In this document: positions 1-6,518 of the stretch, one piece after another
Position numbering within the stretch: position 1 is the first letter of the stretch
How the letters are laid out: every line of letters begins with the position of its first letter
DNA from: AC-69 sp036519575
GTDB taxonomy: Bacteria > Actinomycetota > UBA4738 > HRBIN12
Direction: 5' to 3'
DNA: 11,085 bases
NCBI GenBank assembly: GCA_036519575.1
Contig: DATDKZ010000226.1
Location: 1 to 11,085 of the forward strand
Translations under genes and position numbers: made by a program
Notes under the pieces: model-generated
What the model was told of the DNA's origin: nothing
The model's database searches: none
Seen by the model: the letters and a program-made list of their open reading frames with translations, nothing else

Positions 1-460
1 CGAAGGCCTCCTCCTCGTCGGCCACGACGCCGGCCTCGACCAGCGCCTGAGCAACGTGAGGTCGAACGATGTTGCCGCTGCCGGCGATCTCGCGGACCCG
101 GTCGAACGAGATCGGGTACCCGAGCGACCGGAGCTTCTCCACCATGACCTCTCCCCGAAGGAACCGTTCGGAGCGCAGCCGTACGAGCTCCGACTGGAAC
201 CCCTCATCCTCCCGATCCATCCAGTAACACAGGACGTGGACGCTCATGCCCTGGTGCTCGGCCGAGAGCTCCACGCCCGGAACGATCTCGACGCCGAGAT
301 CGTGTCCGGCCCCGATTGCCTCCTCGAGCCCGTCGGTCGTGTCGTGGTCGGTGATGGCCACGACCTCCAGGCCGCGCCGGGATGCCAGCCTGACCAACTC
401 CGGCGGCGTGAACGTCCCATCGGATCGGTTCGTATGGGTGTGGAGGTCGATCCGGCCCAT
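1..460 (-). CDS. PHP-domain metal-dependent phosphoesterase (3' part cut by window edge)
   Basis: Reading leftward from ATG 460-458 gives 153 residues with no stop before the edge, so the C-terminus is missing. The N-terminus carries the PHP metal-binding signature: H7-T-H9 after a short beta strand (GRIDLHTHT), then TDHD at residues 37-40, then a GVELS motif and a VHVLCY strand, which supply further metal ligands in this family. This is the PHP superfamily of the YciV/TrpH type (COG0613-like), whose members hydrolyse phosphoesters such as nucleoside 3',5'-bisphosphates or trim RNA 5' ends; the substrate here cannot be told. The start is fixed because an in-frame TGA lies six codons upstream (478-476) and no other start codon intervenes. 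No good Shine-Dalgarno precedes it. It lies 50 bp behind the IclR gene on the same strand and could be co-transcribed, although a role in glycerol metabolism is not evident. Confidence 0.88.
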   Translation of the reverse strand, partial: MGRIDLHTHTNRSDGTFTPPELVRLASRRGLEVVAITDHDTTDGLEEAIGAGHDLGVEIVPGVELSAEHQGMSVHVLCYWMDREDEGFQSELVRLRSERFLRGEVMVEKLRSLGYPISFDRVREIAGSGNIVRPHVAQALVEAGVVADEEEAF

Positions 461-510
461 GGACGGGCCATGGTGTCACAGGGAATGCGGCCCCGTCTCC
501 GGCAGAGGGG

Positions 511-1278
511 TTAGCGGGCCCGGACCGACAACCGGCCCGCGCCCATCTCCCTGGACAGGCTCCGACCGGTCTCCCGTACCGCCGCGACCACGTGGGGCGA
601 GGGGCCGTCGCTCAGCAACCTCTCGACCGGGCCGGCCACGCCGATCGCGCCCACGGGCGTGCCCCCGTGATCGAACACCGTCGCGGCGATCTCCGCCTCT
701 CCGACGATGGCCTCCTGGTCCTCCAACGCGACGCCCCGTCTGGCCACTTGATCGAGCTCACGGTCCAGGGCCGTTGGATCGCACACCGTCTTACCGGTCA
801 GACGGGCAAGGTCCCCGTCCAGGAGCTCACCCCGCTGGTCGGCCTCGAGGTACGCCACCATGGCCTTGCCCAGCGCACAGGCGTGCCACGGGATCGACGC
901 CCCCACCTCCAAGATCTGCACCGAGTTGTCCGGCCGGAACACGTGATGGACGATCAGCACCCGCCGGCCGTTCAGGACGCCCACCCGGACCGCTTCCCCT
1001 ACCCGGCTGGCCAGCGTCTCGGCCCACAGGAGCGAGCGAGCCCGGAGCTCGTGGTTGTCCAGGAATGCGTTGCCGAGCTGGAGCATGGCCGGCCCCAGGC
1101 GATACTTCCCCGCCTCCTCGTCCCGCTCCACGAGCTGCTCCGCTTCCAGGGCTCGCAGCAGCCCGAAGACGGTGGCTTTGGCAAGGCCAAGGCGCTCGCC
1201 GAGCTCCGTCACGCCCATGCGGGGCGACGAGCCCAGTTCTTTCAGGATCAGTGCTGCGCGACGGACCGACTGGATCAC
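511..1278 (-). CDS. IclR-family transcriptional regulator, GylR-like
   Basis: A 255-residue protein of normal IclR length. The N-terminal winged helix-turn-helix spans about residues 4-65 (helix-turn-helix around VTELGERLGLAKATVFGLLRAL, given here as positions 23-44), followed by the IclR effector-binding domain (about 75-250) with the typical IPWHACALGKA segment and the closing VFDHGGTPVGAIGVAGP segment. Such proteins bind DNA as dimers of dimers and respond to a small ligand. In Streptomyces the glycerol operon is controlled by the IclR-family repressor GylR, and this gene's position beside glpF, glpK and Dha kinase genes makes control of the divergent operon likely; the ligand (glycerol 3-phosphate or Dha) is a guess. 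Start GTG 1278-1276 has GGAG five bases upstream. The start overlaps the TGA of the upstream dhaL paralogue by four bases (GTGA), so the two are probably translationally coupled. Confidence 0.93.
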   Translation of the reverse strand: MIQSVRRAALILKELGSSPRMGVTELGERLGLAKATVFGLLRALEAEQLVERDEEAGKYRLGPAMLQLGNAFLDNHELRARSLLWAETLASRVGEAVRVGVLNGRRVLIVHHVFRPDNSVQILEVGASIPWHACALGKAMVAYLEADQRGELLDGDLARLTGKTVCDPTALDRELDQVARRGVALEDQEAIVGEAEIAATVFDHGGTPVGAIGVAGPVERLLSDGPSPHVVAAVRETGRSLSREMGAGRLSVRAR

Positions 1279-1937
1279 GGTCGCTCCGCTGCCGGGCCGT
1301 TTGGCCCCCCCGCCGCCCGCTCCAGAGCGGAGAACAGCAGCGCCGACGATGTGGCACCGGGATCCTGGTGCCCCATGCTCCGGGGCCCCAGGTAGGATGC
1401 CCGACCCTTCCGAGCCTGGAGGGGCACGGTGGCCCGCATGCCCTCCTCGGCGGCTTCCCGGGCCCTGGTGGCGGAGGCCGGCAGGTCCTTCCCGGCACGA
1501 AGCCCCCGCTCGAAGGCCGCCAGGGCGGGGACGAAGGCGTCGACGATGGTCTTGTCGCCCACCGCGGCCGCCCCCAACTTCTGGATGGCATCGAGGCCGG
1601 CTCGAAGCGCCACCAACAGGTCCTCCGGACCGAACTCCGCTTTCGACCCGAGCGCCTGACCCAGATCTCGAAACCCGCTCCCGTACAGGGGGCCGGCGGC
1701 GCCGCCGACCGTGAACATGAGCGCAGTCCCCACCGCCTTCAGGATGTCCCCGGGCGTCTCCCCTGCCATCCCCTCGAGTTTGGCCACAGCGGCCGTGAGG
1801 CCCCGGTCGAGGTTGATCCCGTGGTCCGCGTCGCCGATCGCCGCGTCGAGCTGAGTCAGGTAGTCGCGCTGGTCCCGGACCAGGAAGGCAAGCTCGTTCA
1901 CCCACTGGAGGACGAACGCCGCATCCAAGGGGGCCAC
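1275..1937 (-). CDS. Second DhaL-type dihydroxyacetone kinase subunit, coupled to the regulator
   Basis: A 220-residue DhaL paralogue. It keeps the ADP/Mg2+-binding loop LDAAIGDADHG with the three aspartates D31, D35+1 and D38 (family D30, D35, D37 shifted by one), the TVGGAAGPLYG glycine loop, GDKTIVDA, and the C-terminal RKGRASYLG...GHQDPGATS block. By eye about half its residues match the DhaL encoded at 4059-4700, so it looks catalytically intact. I chose GTG 1937-1935 because GAGG lies six bases upstream and the protein then aligns with the N-terminus of known DhaL (first aspartate near residue 30). GTG 1958 and ATG 1988 are in-frame alternatives giving 227 or 237 residues. Its TGA overlaps the GTG of the IclR gene. 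It may be a spare kinase subunit or a sensor for the regulator: in E. coli, DhaL acts directly on the regulator DhaR. That role is inference. Confidence 0.88.
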   Translation of the reverse strand: MAPLDAAFVLQWVNELAFLVRDQRDYLTQLDAAIGDADHGINLDRGLTAAVAKLEGMAGETPGDILKAVGTALMFTVGGAAGPLYGSGFRDLGQALGSKAEFGPEDLLVALRAGLDAIQKLGAAAVGDKTIVDAFVPALAAFERGLRAGKDLPASATRAREAAEEGMRATVPLQARKGRASYLGPRSMGHQDPGATSSALLFSALERAAGGPNGPAAERP

Positions 1938-2257
1938 GCCGATCCTCGCGGCCGTCACCGTTCCCCGAGCGGACCGTCGCTCCCGCATCTCTTCACGTTC
2001 CGCTTCTCCGGGGCTGCCTGTCAAGCGCGTGCTCGGCGGCCGTACGGGACGTCGGTGGGCAGGCTCGTCGTTCGACGATACCGAACACCGTCTTGAACGG
2101 AACCGATTTGACATATCAGGCCGAACGATCTTGGCTTGCTGTGGACAAAGCGGCCACCCGTGATCCATTGGCGGGGGAAGGAGGTGCGCTTGGTGTTGCT
2201 CGCCCGGGCCGAGGGGGACCGGGCTGCTTGCCCTGTCGACTCGAGAAGGGGGTGGTC
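1938..2257. promoter_or_regulatory. Divergent control region between dhaL2-iclR and the glpF operon
   Basis: About 320 bases separate the leftward regulator unit from rightward glpF. It must hold the promoters of both. A perfect -35 hexamer TTGACA lies at 2108-2113 on the + strand, but no convincing -10 follows at 16-18 bases, so the promoter call is tentative. Inverted repeats suitable for a dimeric regulator cluster at 2065-2086, and a possible leader ORF occupies 2193-2261; both are listed separately. If the leftward paralogue starts at ATG 1988 instead of GTG 1937, the region shrinks by 51 bases. Confidence 0.55.
2065..2086. promoter_or_regulatory. Candidate regulator operator (overlapping inverted repeats)
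   Basis: Two inverted repeats share bases here. TCGTCG-TT-CGACGA (2065-2078) is a perfect 6-bp dyad with a 2-base centre. GTTCG-N7-CGAAC (2070-2086) is a 17-bp dyad of the size IclR-family dimers bind. A further CGAAC half-site lies at 2122-2126, 40 bases from the one at 2082. The cluster sits 22-43 bases upstream of the TTGACA at 2108. Binding by the neighbouring IclR protein is inference; short dyads of this size can occur by chance in GC-rich DNA. Confidence 0.35.
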
Positions 2258-2261
2258 ATGA
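2193..2261 (+). CDS. Possible 22-residue leader peptide before glpF
   Basis: A perfect Shine-Dalgarno AAGGAGGT (2178-2185) stands about 75 bases ahead of glpF, too far to serve it. Eight bases past its core is GTG 2193, opening a 22-codon frame (VLLARAEGDRA..., ending in GWS) that stops at TGA 2259-2261. That stop overlaps the glpF start as ATGA. TTG 2190 is an alternative start adding one codon. The layout is that of a leader ORF whose translation is coupled to the next gene. The peptide has no recognisable domain and no run of a single amino acid typical of attenuators. Support is only the ribosome site, the open frame and the overlap; a 22-codon frame is short enough to be chance. Confidence 0.4.
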   Translation: MLLARAEGDRAACPVDSRRGWS

Positions 2262-2968
2262 ACAACTTCACTGCGGAGGCGATCGGAACCGGACTGCTGA
2301 TCCTGTTCGGCGACGGCGTCGTCGCCGGTGTGGTGTTGAACAAGACCAAGTCGCAGAACTCGGGATGGATCGTCATCACCTTTGGGTGGGGCCTGGCGGT
2401 GGCCGTAGCCGTGTACGCCGTTGGACGGTTCAGCGGCGCCCAGATCAACCCGGCGGTCACGCTCGGGCTCGCTGCGACCGACCAGGGTATGGCGTGGAAG
2501 GACGTGCCGACGTACATCGCCGGGCAGTACACGGGCGCGATCATCGGCGCGGTGCTGGTGTACCTGGCGTACTACCCGCACTGGGCACCGACGGAGGACC
2601 CGGGGATCAAGCTTGCGGTGTTCTGCACCGGGCCGGCCATCCGCAACTACGTGGCCAACTTCATCACGGAGGTCATCGGGACGTTCGCCCTACTGCTCGG
2701 CGTGCTCGCCATCACGGCGAACGAGCTGACGGTCGGGTTCGCGCCACTGTTGATCGGCCTGCTGGTGCTCGGGATCGGCCTGTCGCTCGGCGGCCCGACG
2801 GGGTACGCCATCAACCCGGCAAGGGACCTCGGTCCGAGGATCGCGCACTTCTTCCTGCCGATCCCGGGTAAGCGAGACTCCGACTGGTCCTACGCGTGGA
2901 TCCCGGTGGTGGCTCCGATCGTCGGCGGCATCCTCGGGGCGTGGTTCTACAAGGCGATGTTCACGTAG
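2258..2968 (+). CDS. glpF: Glycerol facilitator (aquaglyceroporin, MIP family)
   Basis: A 236-residue membrane channel with the hallmark duplicated NPA boxes: N64-P65-A66 in SGAQINPAVT, and N186-P187-A188 followed by R189 and D190 in AINPARDLGPR. The aspartate after NPAR is characteristic of glycerol-conducting members rather than water-only aquaporins, as in E. coli GlpF. Hydrophobic stretches through the chain fit six membrane helices plus two half-helices. It lets glycerol diffuse into the cell, where GlpK traps it. Start ATG 2258 has a purine-rich GAAGGGGG site just upstream; GTG 2252 is in frame but less likely. It is the first full gene of the rightward operon, with dhaK 36 bases downstream. 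Its start overlaps the stop of a possible leader ORF. Confidence 0.95.
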   Translation: MNNFTAEAIGTGLLILFGDGVVAGVVLNKTKSQNSGWIVITFGWGLAVAVAVYAVGRFSGAQINPAVTLGLAATDQGMAWKDVPTYIAGQYTGAIIGAVLVYLAYYPHWAPTEDPGIKLAVFCTGPAIRNYVANFITEVIGTFALLLGVLAITANELTVGFAPLLIGLLVLGIGLSLGGPTGYAINPARDLGPRIAHFFLPIPGKRDSDWSYAWIPVVAPIVGGILGAWFYKAMFT

Positions 2969-3004
2969 AGGAAGCGGCCAGCCGGACGCGGGGAAGGAGC
3001 CCAT

Positions 3005-4006
3005 GTGAAGAAGCTGATCAACAAGCCGGAGGACGTCGTCACCGAGGCGCTCCAGGGCATCGCGGCGGCACATCCAGACCTCCTGCGGGTCCACACCAAC
3101 CCGAACTACATCGTTCGGGCCGATGCCCCCGTGCAGGGGAAGGCGGCCCTGGTCTCGGGGGGCGGATCCGGCCACGAACCCATGCATGGTGGTTTCGTGG
3201 GGATGGGCATGCTGGACGGCGCATGCCCGGGCGAGGTGTTCACCTCCCCGACCCCCGACCAGATGCTGGAAGCGACGAAGGCAGTCAACGGCGGTGCGGG
3301 CGTCGTCCACATCGTGAAGAACTACACGGGCGACGTCATGAACTTCGACATGGCGGCCGAGATGGCCCGGGGCGAGGGCATCGAGGTCGAATCGGTCCTG
3401 GTCGACGACGACGTGGCGGTGCAGGACAGCCTGTACACCGCCGGTCGTCGAGGGGTCGGCACGACCGTGCTCATGGAGAAGATCGCCGGAGCGGCGGCAG
3501 AGGAACGTCGCGCGCTGAAGGAGGTCGCGGAGATCGCACGGCACGTGAACGCGAACGGGCGGAGCATGGGGATGGCCCTGACCTCGTGCACGGTGCCGGC
3601 GGCCGGCAAGCCCACCTTCGAGATCGGCGACGACGAGATGGAGATCGGCATCGGGATCCACGGCGAGCCCGGCCGGCAGCGGATGAAGCTCAAGCCGGTC
3701 AGCGAGATCGTGGAGATGATGGCGGTCGCCGTCGTGGAGGACATCCCGTACGAGAAGGGGGATGAAGTCCTGGCGTTCGTGAACGGCATGGGCGGGACGC
3801 CCCTCATCGAGCTCTACGTCGTGTACAACGAGGTGAACAAGTTCCTGGCGGGACGAGGCATCAAGATCACCAGGAACCTGATCGGCTCGTACATCACGTC
3901 GCTCGAGATGGCGGGGTTCTCCATCACGCTGCTCAAGCTGGACGACGAGCTCATGAAGCTGTGGGACGCGCCGGTCAAGACTCCGGGGTTGCGCTGGGGC
4001 GTCTGA
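3005..4006 (+). CDS. dhaK: Dihydroxyacetone kinase subunit DhaK (Dha-binding)
   Basis: A 333-residue DhaK. It binds dihydroxyacetone covalently as a hemiaminal on a histidine and receives phosphate from the ADP/ATP held in DhaL, making DHAP. The substrate histidine is H219 in GIGIHGEPG (E. coli H218). The other active-site residues are H57 in SGGGSGHEP and D110 in KNYTGDVMNFD (E. coli H56 and D109). Length and motifs match PTS-dependent DhaK rather than the single-chain ATP-dependent kinase, and DhaL follows as a separate gene. Start GTG 3005 begins VKKLINKPEDVV, the usual DhaK N-terminus, with AAGGAG five bases upstream. An ATG directly followed by TGA (3003-3008) overlaps this start in another frame. 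The gene lies between glpF and dhaL, all on one strand with short gaps. Confidence 0.97.
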   Translation: MKKLINKPEDVVTEALQGIAAAHPDLLRVHTNPNYIVRADAPVQGKAALVSGGGSGHEPMHGGFVGMGMLDGACPGEVFTSPTPDQMLEATKAVNGGAGVVHIVKNYTGDVMNFDMAAEMARGEGIEVESVLVDDDVAVQDSLYTAGRRGVGTTVLMEKIAGAAAEERRALKEVAEIARHVNANGRSMGMALTSCTVPAAGKPTFEIGDDEMEIGIGIHGEPGRQRMKLKPVSEIVEMMAVAVVEDIPYEKGDEVLAFVNGMGGTPLIELYVVYNEVNKFLAGRGIKITRNLIGSYITSLEMAGFSITLLKLDDELMKLWDAPVKTPGLRWGV

Positions 4007-4058
4007 GCATCCCACGAGGCGGCCGCCCGGAGTGCCGGCGAGCGAGGAAGGAGGGTCG

Positions 4059-4700
4059 GTGAGCGTCCCGTACGACCAGGTGGTCCAGTTCGTCCGGACG
4101 TTCGCCAAGGTGGTGTCGGAGAACCGGGAGTACCTGACCAGCCTGGACTCCGCCATCGGCGACGCGGACCACGGGATCAACATGGATCGCGGGATGAGCG
4201 CCGCCCTCACCAAGCTCGACGACGTGCCGGAGGGAGACGTCGGCAATCTGTTCAAGACGGTGGGGATGACCCTCGTCTCCACCGTCGGGGGAGCCGGCGG
4301 ACCCCTGTACGGCACGCTGTTCATGCAGATGGGCGTGGCCGTGGCCGGCAAGCCCGAGCTCTCCTCGCAGGACTGGGCCGAGGCCCTCACGAAAGGGCTG
4401 GAGGGCGTGATCATGCGGGGGAAGGCCGAGCTCGGTGACAAGACGATGGTCGACGCGCTGACGCCGGCGCGCGACGCATTGAAGGAGGCACTCGTTCAGG
4501 GGGCCTCCTTCGGCGACGCGCTCCGGCGCTCGGCCGCCGCGGCCGAGGAAGGGATGAAGGGCACGATCCCCCTGGTGGCCCGGAAGGGTCGGGCCAGCTA
4601 CCTCGGCGAGCGGAGCGCCGGCCATCAGGATCCCGGGGCCACGTCGACCTTTCTGCTGCTGAAGACGGCCGCCGACACGTGGGCCGACGCGGACCCCTAA
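4059..4700 (+). CDS. dhaL: Dihydroxyacetone kinase subunit DhaL (ADP-binding)
   Basis: A 213-residue DhaL. It holds ADP/Mg2+ tightly; the ADP is rephosphorylated by DhaM and the phosphate is handed to Dha on DhaK. The nucleotide-binding aspartates are D30, D35 and D37 in LDSAIGDADHG, identical in position to E. coli. The glycine loop STVGGAGGPLYG, GDKTMVDAL, and the C-terminal KGRASYLGERS...GHQDPGATS blocks are present. I chose GTG 4059 because AAGGAGG lies 4-5 bases upstream and the N-terminus then aligns with the family; an in-frame GTG at 4032 would add nine residues and would place the Shine-Dalgarno inside the gene. It lies 52 bases after dhaK and 28 before glpK. A diverged paralogue is encoded on the other strand at 1275-1937. 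Confidence 0.96.
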   Translation: MSVPYDQVVQFVRTFAKVVSENREYLTSLDSAIGDADHGINMDRGMSAALTKLDDVPEGDVGNLFKTVGMTLVSTVGGAGGPLYGTLFMQMGVAVAGKPELSSQDWAEALTKGLEGVIMRGKAELGDKTMVDALTPARDALKEALVQGASFGDALRRSAAAAEEGMKGTIPLVARKGRASYLGERSAGHQDPGATSTFLLLKTAADTWADADP

Positions 4701-4728
4701 GAGGAGAAGACGAGGAAGAGGAGGCGCC

Positions 4729-6228
4729 ATGGCGGAGTATGTGGGAGCGCTGGATCAGGGCACGACCAGCACGCGGTTCATGATCTTCGACCACAGCGGC
4801 AAGGTGATCGGGATCGATCAGAAGGAGCACGAGCAGATCTATCCGAAGCCCGGGTTGGTCGAGCACGACCCGATGGAGATCTGGCAGCGCTCCGAGGATG
4901 TGATTACCGGCGGCCTGAAGAAGGCCAAGATCCAGGCGAGCGACCTCGCGGCGGTGGGCATCACGAACCAGCGCGAGACCACGGTGGTTTGGGAGAAGTC
5001 CTCGGGCAAGCCGGTCTACAACGCGATCGTGTGGCAGGACACCCGAACCGACAAGATCTGCAACGAGCTGGCAAAGGATGGCGGCCAGGATCGGTTCCGC
5101 TCGAAGGTCGGGCTACCGCTGGCCACGTACTTCTCGGGACCGAAGATCAAGTGGATCCTCGACAACGTCGACGGCGTGCGCGAGCGCGCCCAGCGGGGCG
5201 AGGTCCTGTTCGGAAACATCGACAGCTGGTGCATCCGGAATCTCACCGGCGGCCCGGAGGGCGGGGCGCACGTCACCGACGTGTCCAACGCCAGCCGGAC
5301 CATGCTCATGAACCTGGAGACCCTCGATTGGGACGACGAGATCCTGGGCATCATGGGCATCCCCCGGGCCATGCTTCCCCAGATCAAGGCCTCGAGCGAG
5401 GTCTACGGCCAGGCCAAGGGCGCGCTGGCGGGGATCCCGGTGGCCGGCGATCTCGGCGACCAGCAGGCGGCGGTGTTCGGCCAGACCGCCTTCGACGTCG
5501 GCGATGCGAAGAACACTTACGGGACGGGGAACTTCCTGCTTCTGAACACGGGGACGACGCCCGTCCAGTCCAAGAGCGGCCTACTGACGACGCTCGGGTA
5601 CAAGATCGGCAGCCAACCCGCCGTGTACTGCCTGGAAGGCGCCATCGCCATCACCGGCGCCCTCGTGCAGTGGCTGCGGGACAACCTGGGGATGATCAAG
5701 ACCTCGCCCGAGGTGGAGGATCTCGCCAAGACGGTGGAGGACAACGGCGGGGTTTACTTCGTACCGGCCTTCTCCGGGTTATTCGCCCCGTACTGGAGGA
5801 GCGACGCACGCGGCGCCATCGTGGGGCTCACCCGGTACGTCACCAAGGGCCACATCGCTCGGGCGGCCCTGGAGGCCACGGCATGGCAGACCCGCGAGGT
5901 GGTGGATGCCATGAACGCGGACTCAGGCGTCGCGCTGAAGGAGCTGAAAGTCGACGGCGGCATGGTGTACAACGACCTGCTGATGCAGTTCCAGGCTGAC
6001 GTCCTCGGCGTTCCGGTGATCCGGCCGACCGTGGCAGAGACCACGTCGCTCGGCGCGGCTTACGCTGCGGGCCTGGCGGTCGGGTTCTGGAAGGAGGTCA
6101 ACGACCTCCGGGCCAACTGGGGCAAGGACAAGGACTGGAGCCCCAAGATGGACAAGGCCGAGGTCGATCAGGAGTACAAGCAGTGGAAGAAGGCCGTCAC
6201 CCGTACGTTCGACTGGGTGGAGGAGTAG
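4729..6228 (+). CDS. glpK: Glycerol kinase
   Basis: A 499-residue glycerol kinase of the FGGY sugar-kinase family, normal in length (E. coli 502). It converts glycerol and ATP to glycerol 3-phosphate in the cytoplasm. The N-terminal phosphate loop is GALDQGTTSTR (residues 6-16). The substrate-contacting NQRETT and WQDTRT segments follow, and the catalytic base is D244 in GDQQAAVFGQ (E. coli D245). The C-terminal domain has FAPYWRSDARG, EATAWQTREV and the DGGMVYNDLLMQFQAD nucleotide-site block. In firmicutes a histidine near residue 232 is phosphorylated by HPr to activate the enzyme; here that region reads KGALAGIPVAG with no histidine, so that control is probably absent. Start ATG 4729 has GAGGAGG about five bases upstream. 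It is 28 bases after dhaL. Confidence 0.98.
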   Translation: MAEYVGALDQGTTSTRFMIFDHSGKVIGIDQKEHEQIYPKPGLVEHDPMEIWQRSEDVITGGLKKAKIQASDLAAVGITNQRETTVVWEKSSGKPVYNAIVWQDTRTDKICNELAKDGGQDRFRSKVGLPLATYFSGPKIKWILDNVDGVRERAQRGEVLFGNIDSWCIRNLTGGPEGGAHVTDVSNASRTMLMNLETLDWDDEILGIMGIPRAMLPQIKASSEVYGQAKGALAGIPVAGDLGDQQAAVFGQTAFDVGDAKNTYGTGNFLLLNTGTTPVQSKSGLLTTLGYKIGSQPAVYCLEGAIAITGALVQWLRDNLGMIKTSPEVEDLAKTVEDNGGVYFVPAFSGLFAPYWRSDARGAIVGLTRYVTKGHIARAALEATAWQTREVVDAMNADSGVALKELKVDGGMVYNDLLMQFQADVLGVPVIRPTVAETTSLGAAYAAGLAVGFWKEVNDLRANWGKDKDWSPKMDKAEVDQEYKQWKKAVTRTFDWVEE

Positions 6229-6314
6229 AAGGGGCCGCGGAACGAAGACGGGGCCCAGCCAGACCCAGGTCCCGGGCAGCCCCCGAGGGCATCCCCTTCC
6301 GAAAGGAGGGAGCG
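6229..6314 (+). other. Short gap between glpK and the repeat-protein gene
   Basis: 86 bases. The only clear element is a perfect ribosome-binding site, AAAGGAGG at 6302-6309, five bases before ATG 6315. No terminator or promoter stands out, so the downstream gene is probably read from the glpK transcript. Confidence 0.5.
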
Positions 6315-6506
6315 ATGAAGGACGACCAAGAGGGCGACTTCGCGGCCGGCCAGGAGACCGAGCACCCCGAGGAGCACGGCAAGGGCGATTTCGCCGAGGG
6401 CCAGGAGAAGGAGCACGAGGAGCACAAGGAAGGCGATTTCGCCGAGGGCCAGGAGAAGGAACACGAGGAGCACCGCAAGGGCTCCTTCGATGAGGGCCAG
6501 GCCTAG
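6315..6506 (+). CDS. Small acidic repeat protein of unknown function
   Basis: A 63-residue, very hydrophilic protein made almost wholly of tandem units after a six-residue lead. The units are GDFAAGQETEHPEEHGK (17), GDFAEGQEKEHEEHKE (16), GDFAEGQEKEHEEHRK (16) and the partial GSFDEGQA (8). Each unit has an aromatic FxxGQE core followed by an EHxEEH histidine/glutamate cluster. There is no signal peptide, membrane segment or cysteine, and the composition suggests an intrinsically disordered chain. I do not recognise the function. Metal buffering through the His/Glu clusters, or binding a partner through the FxxGQE motif, are guesses. That it is translated is supported by the perfect Shine-Dalgarno AAAGGAGG, synonymous third-base changes between the repeats (for example GAG/GAA, GAC/GAT), and its place in the operon between glpK and glpA. 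I recall short charged repeat proteins in other actinobacteria but cannot confirm homology. Confidence 0.75.
   Translation: MKDDQEGDFAAGQETEHPEEHGKGDFAEGQEKEHEEHKEGDFAEGQEKEHEEHRKGSFDEGQA
6333..6503 (+). repeat. In-frame tandem repeat, 48-51 bp units
   Basis: Units are at 6333-6383 (51 bp), 6384-6431 (48), 6432-6479 (48) and a partial 6480-6503. Units 2 and 3 differ at only a few bases; unit 1 carries an extra codon. The period is a multiple of three and keeps the frame of the small acidic protein, so the repeat is coding. It is not a CRISPR: the units are contiguous, with no spacers. Confidence 0.9.
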
Positions 6507-6518
6507 CTCGTGACGAGG

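Noticed and set aside
2019..2024. TTGACA on the minus strand as a promoter for the dhaL2-iclR unit
   Set aside because: No -10 hexamer at the right spacing (the position reads GGAACG).
246..2096. 616-codon open frame on the plus strand
   Set aside because: Antisense to the PHP, IclR and DhaL genes; Pro/Arg-rich translation without domains.
2202..2224. GCCCGG/CCGGGC inverted repeat ahead of glpF as an attenuator hairpin
   Set aside because: Only six pairs around an 11-base loop, no T-run and no alternative pairing seen; such short GC repeats are common here, and it lies inside the possible leader ORF.
2690..4441. 583-codon open frame on the minus strand
   Set aside because: Antisense to glpF, dhaK and dhaL, all firmly identified by catalytic motifs; low-complexity translation with no family resemblance.
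6333..6503. Repeat array as CRISPR
   Set aside because: Units are adjacent with no spacers, the period is a multiple of three, and the repeat is explained by the protein sequence.
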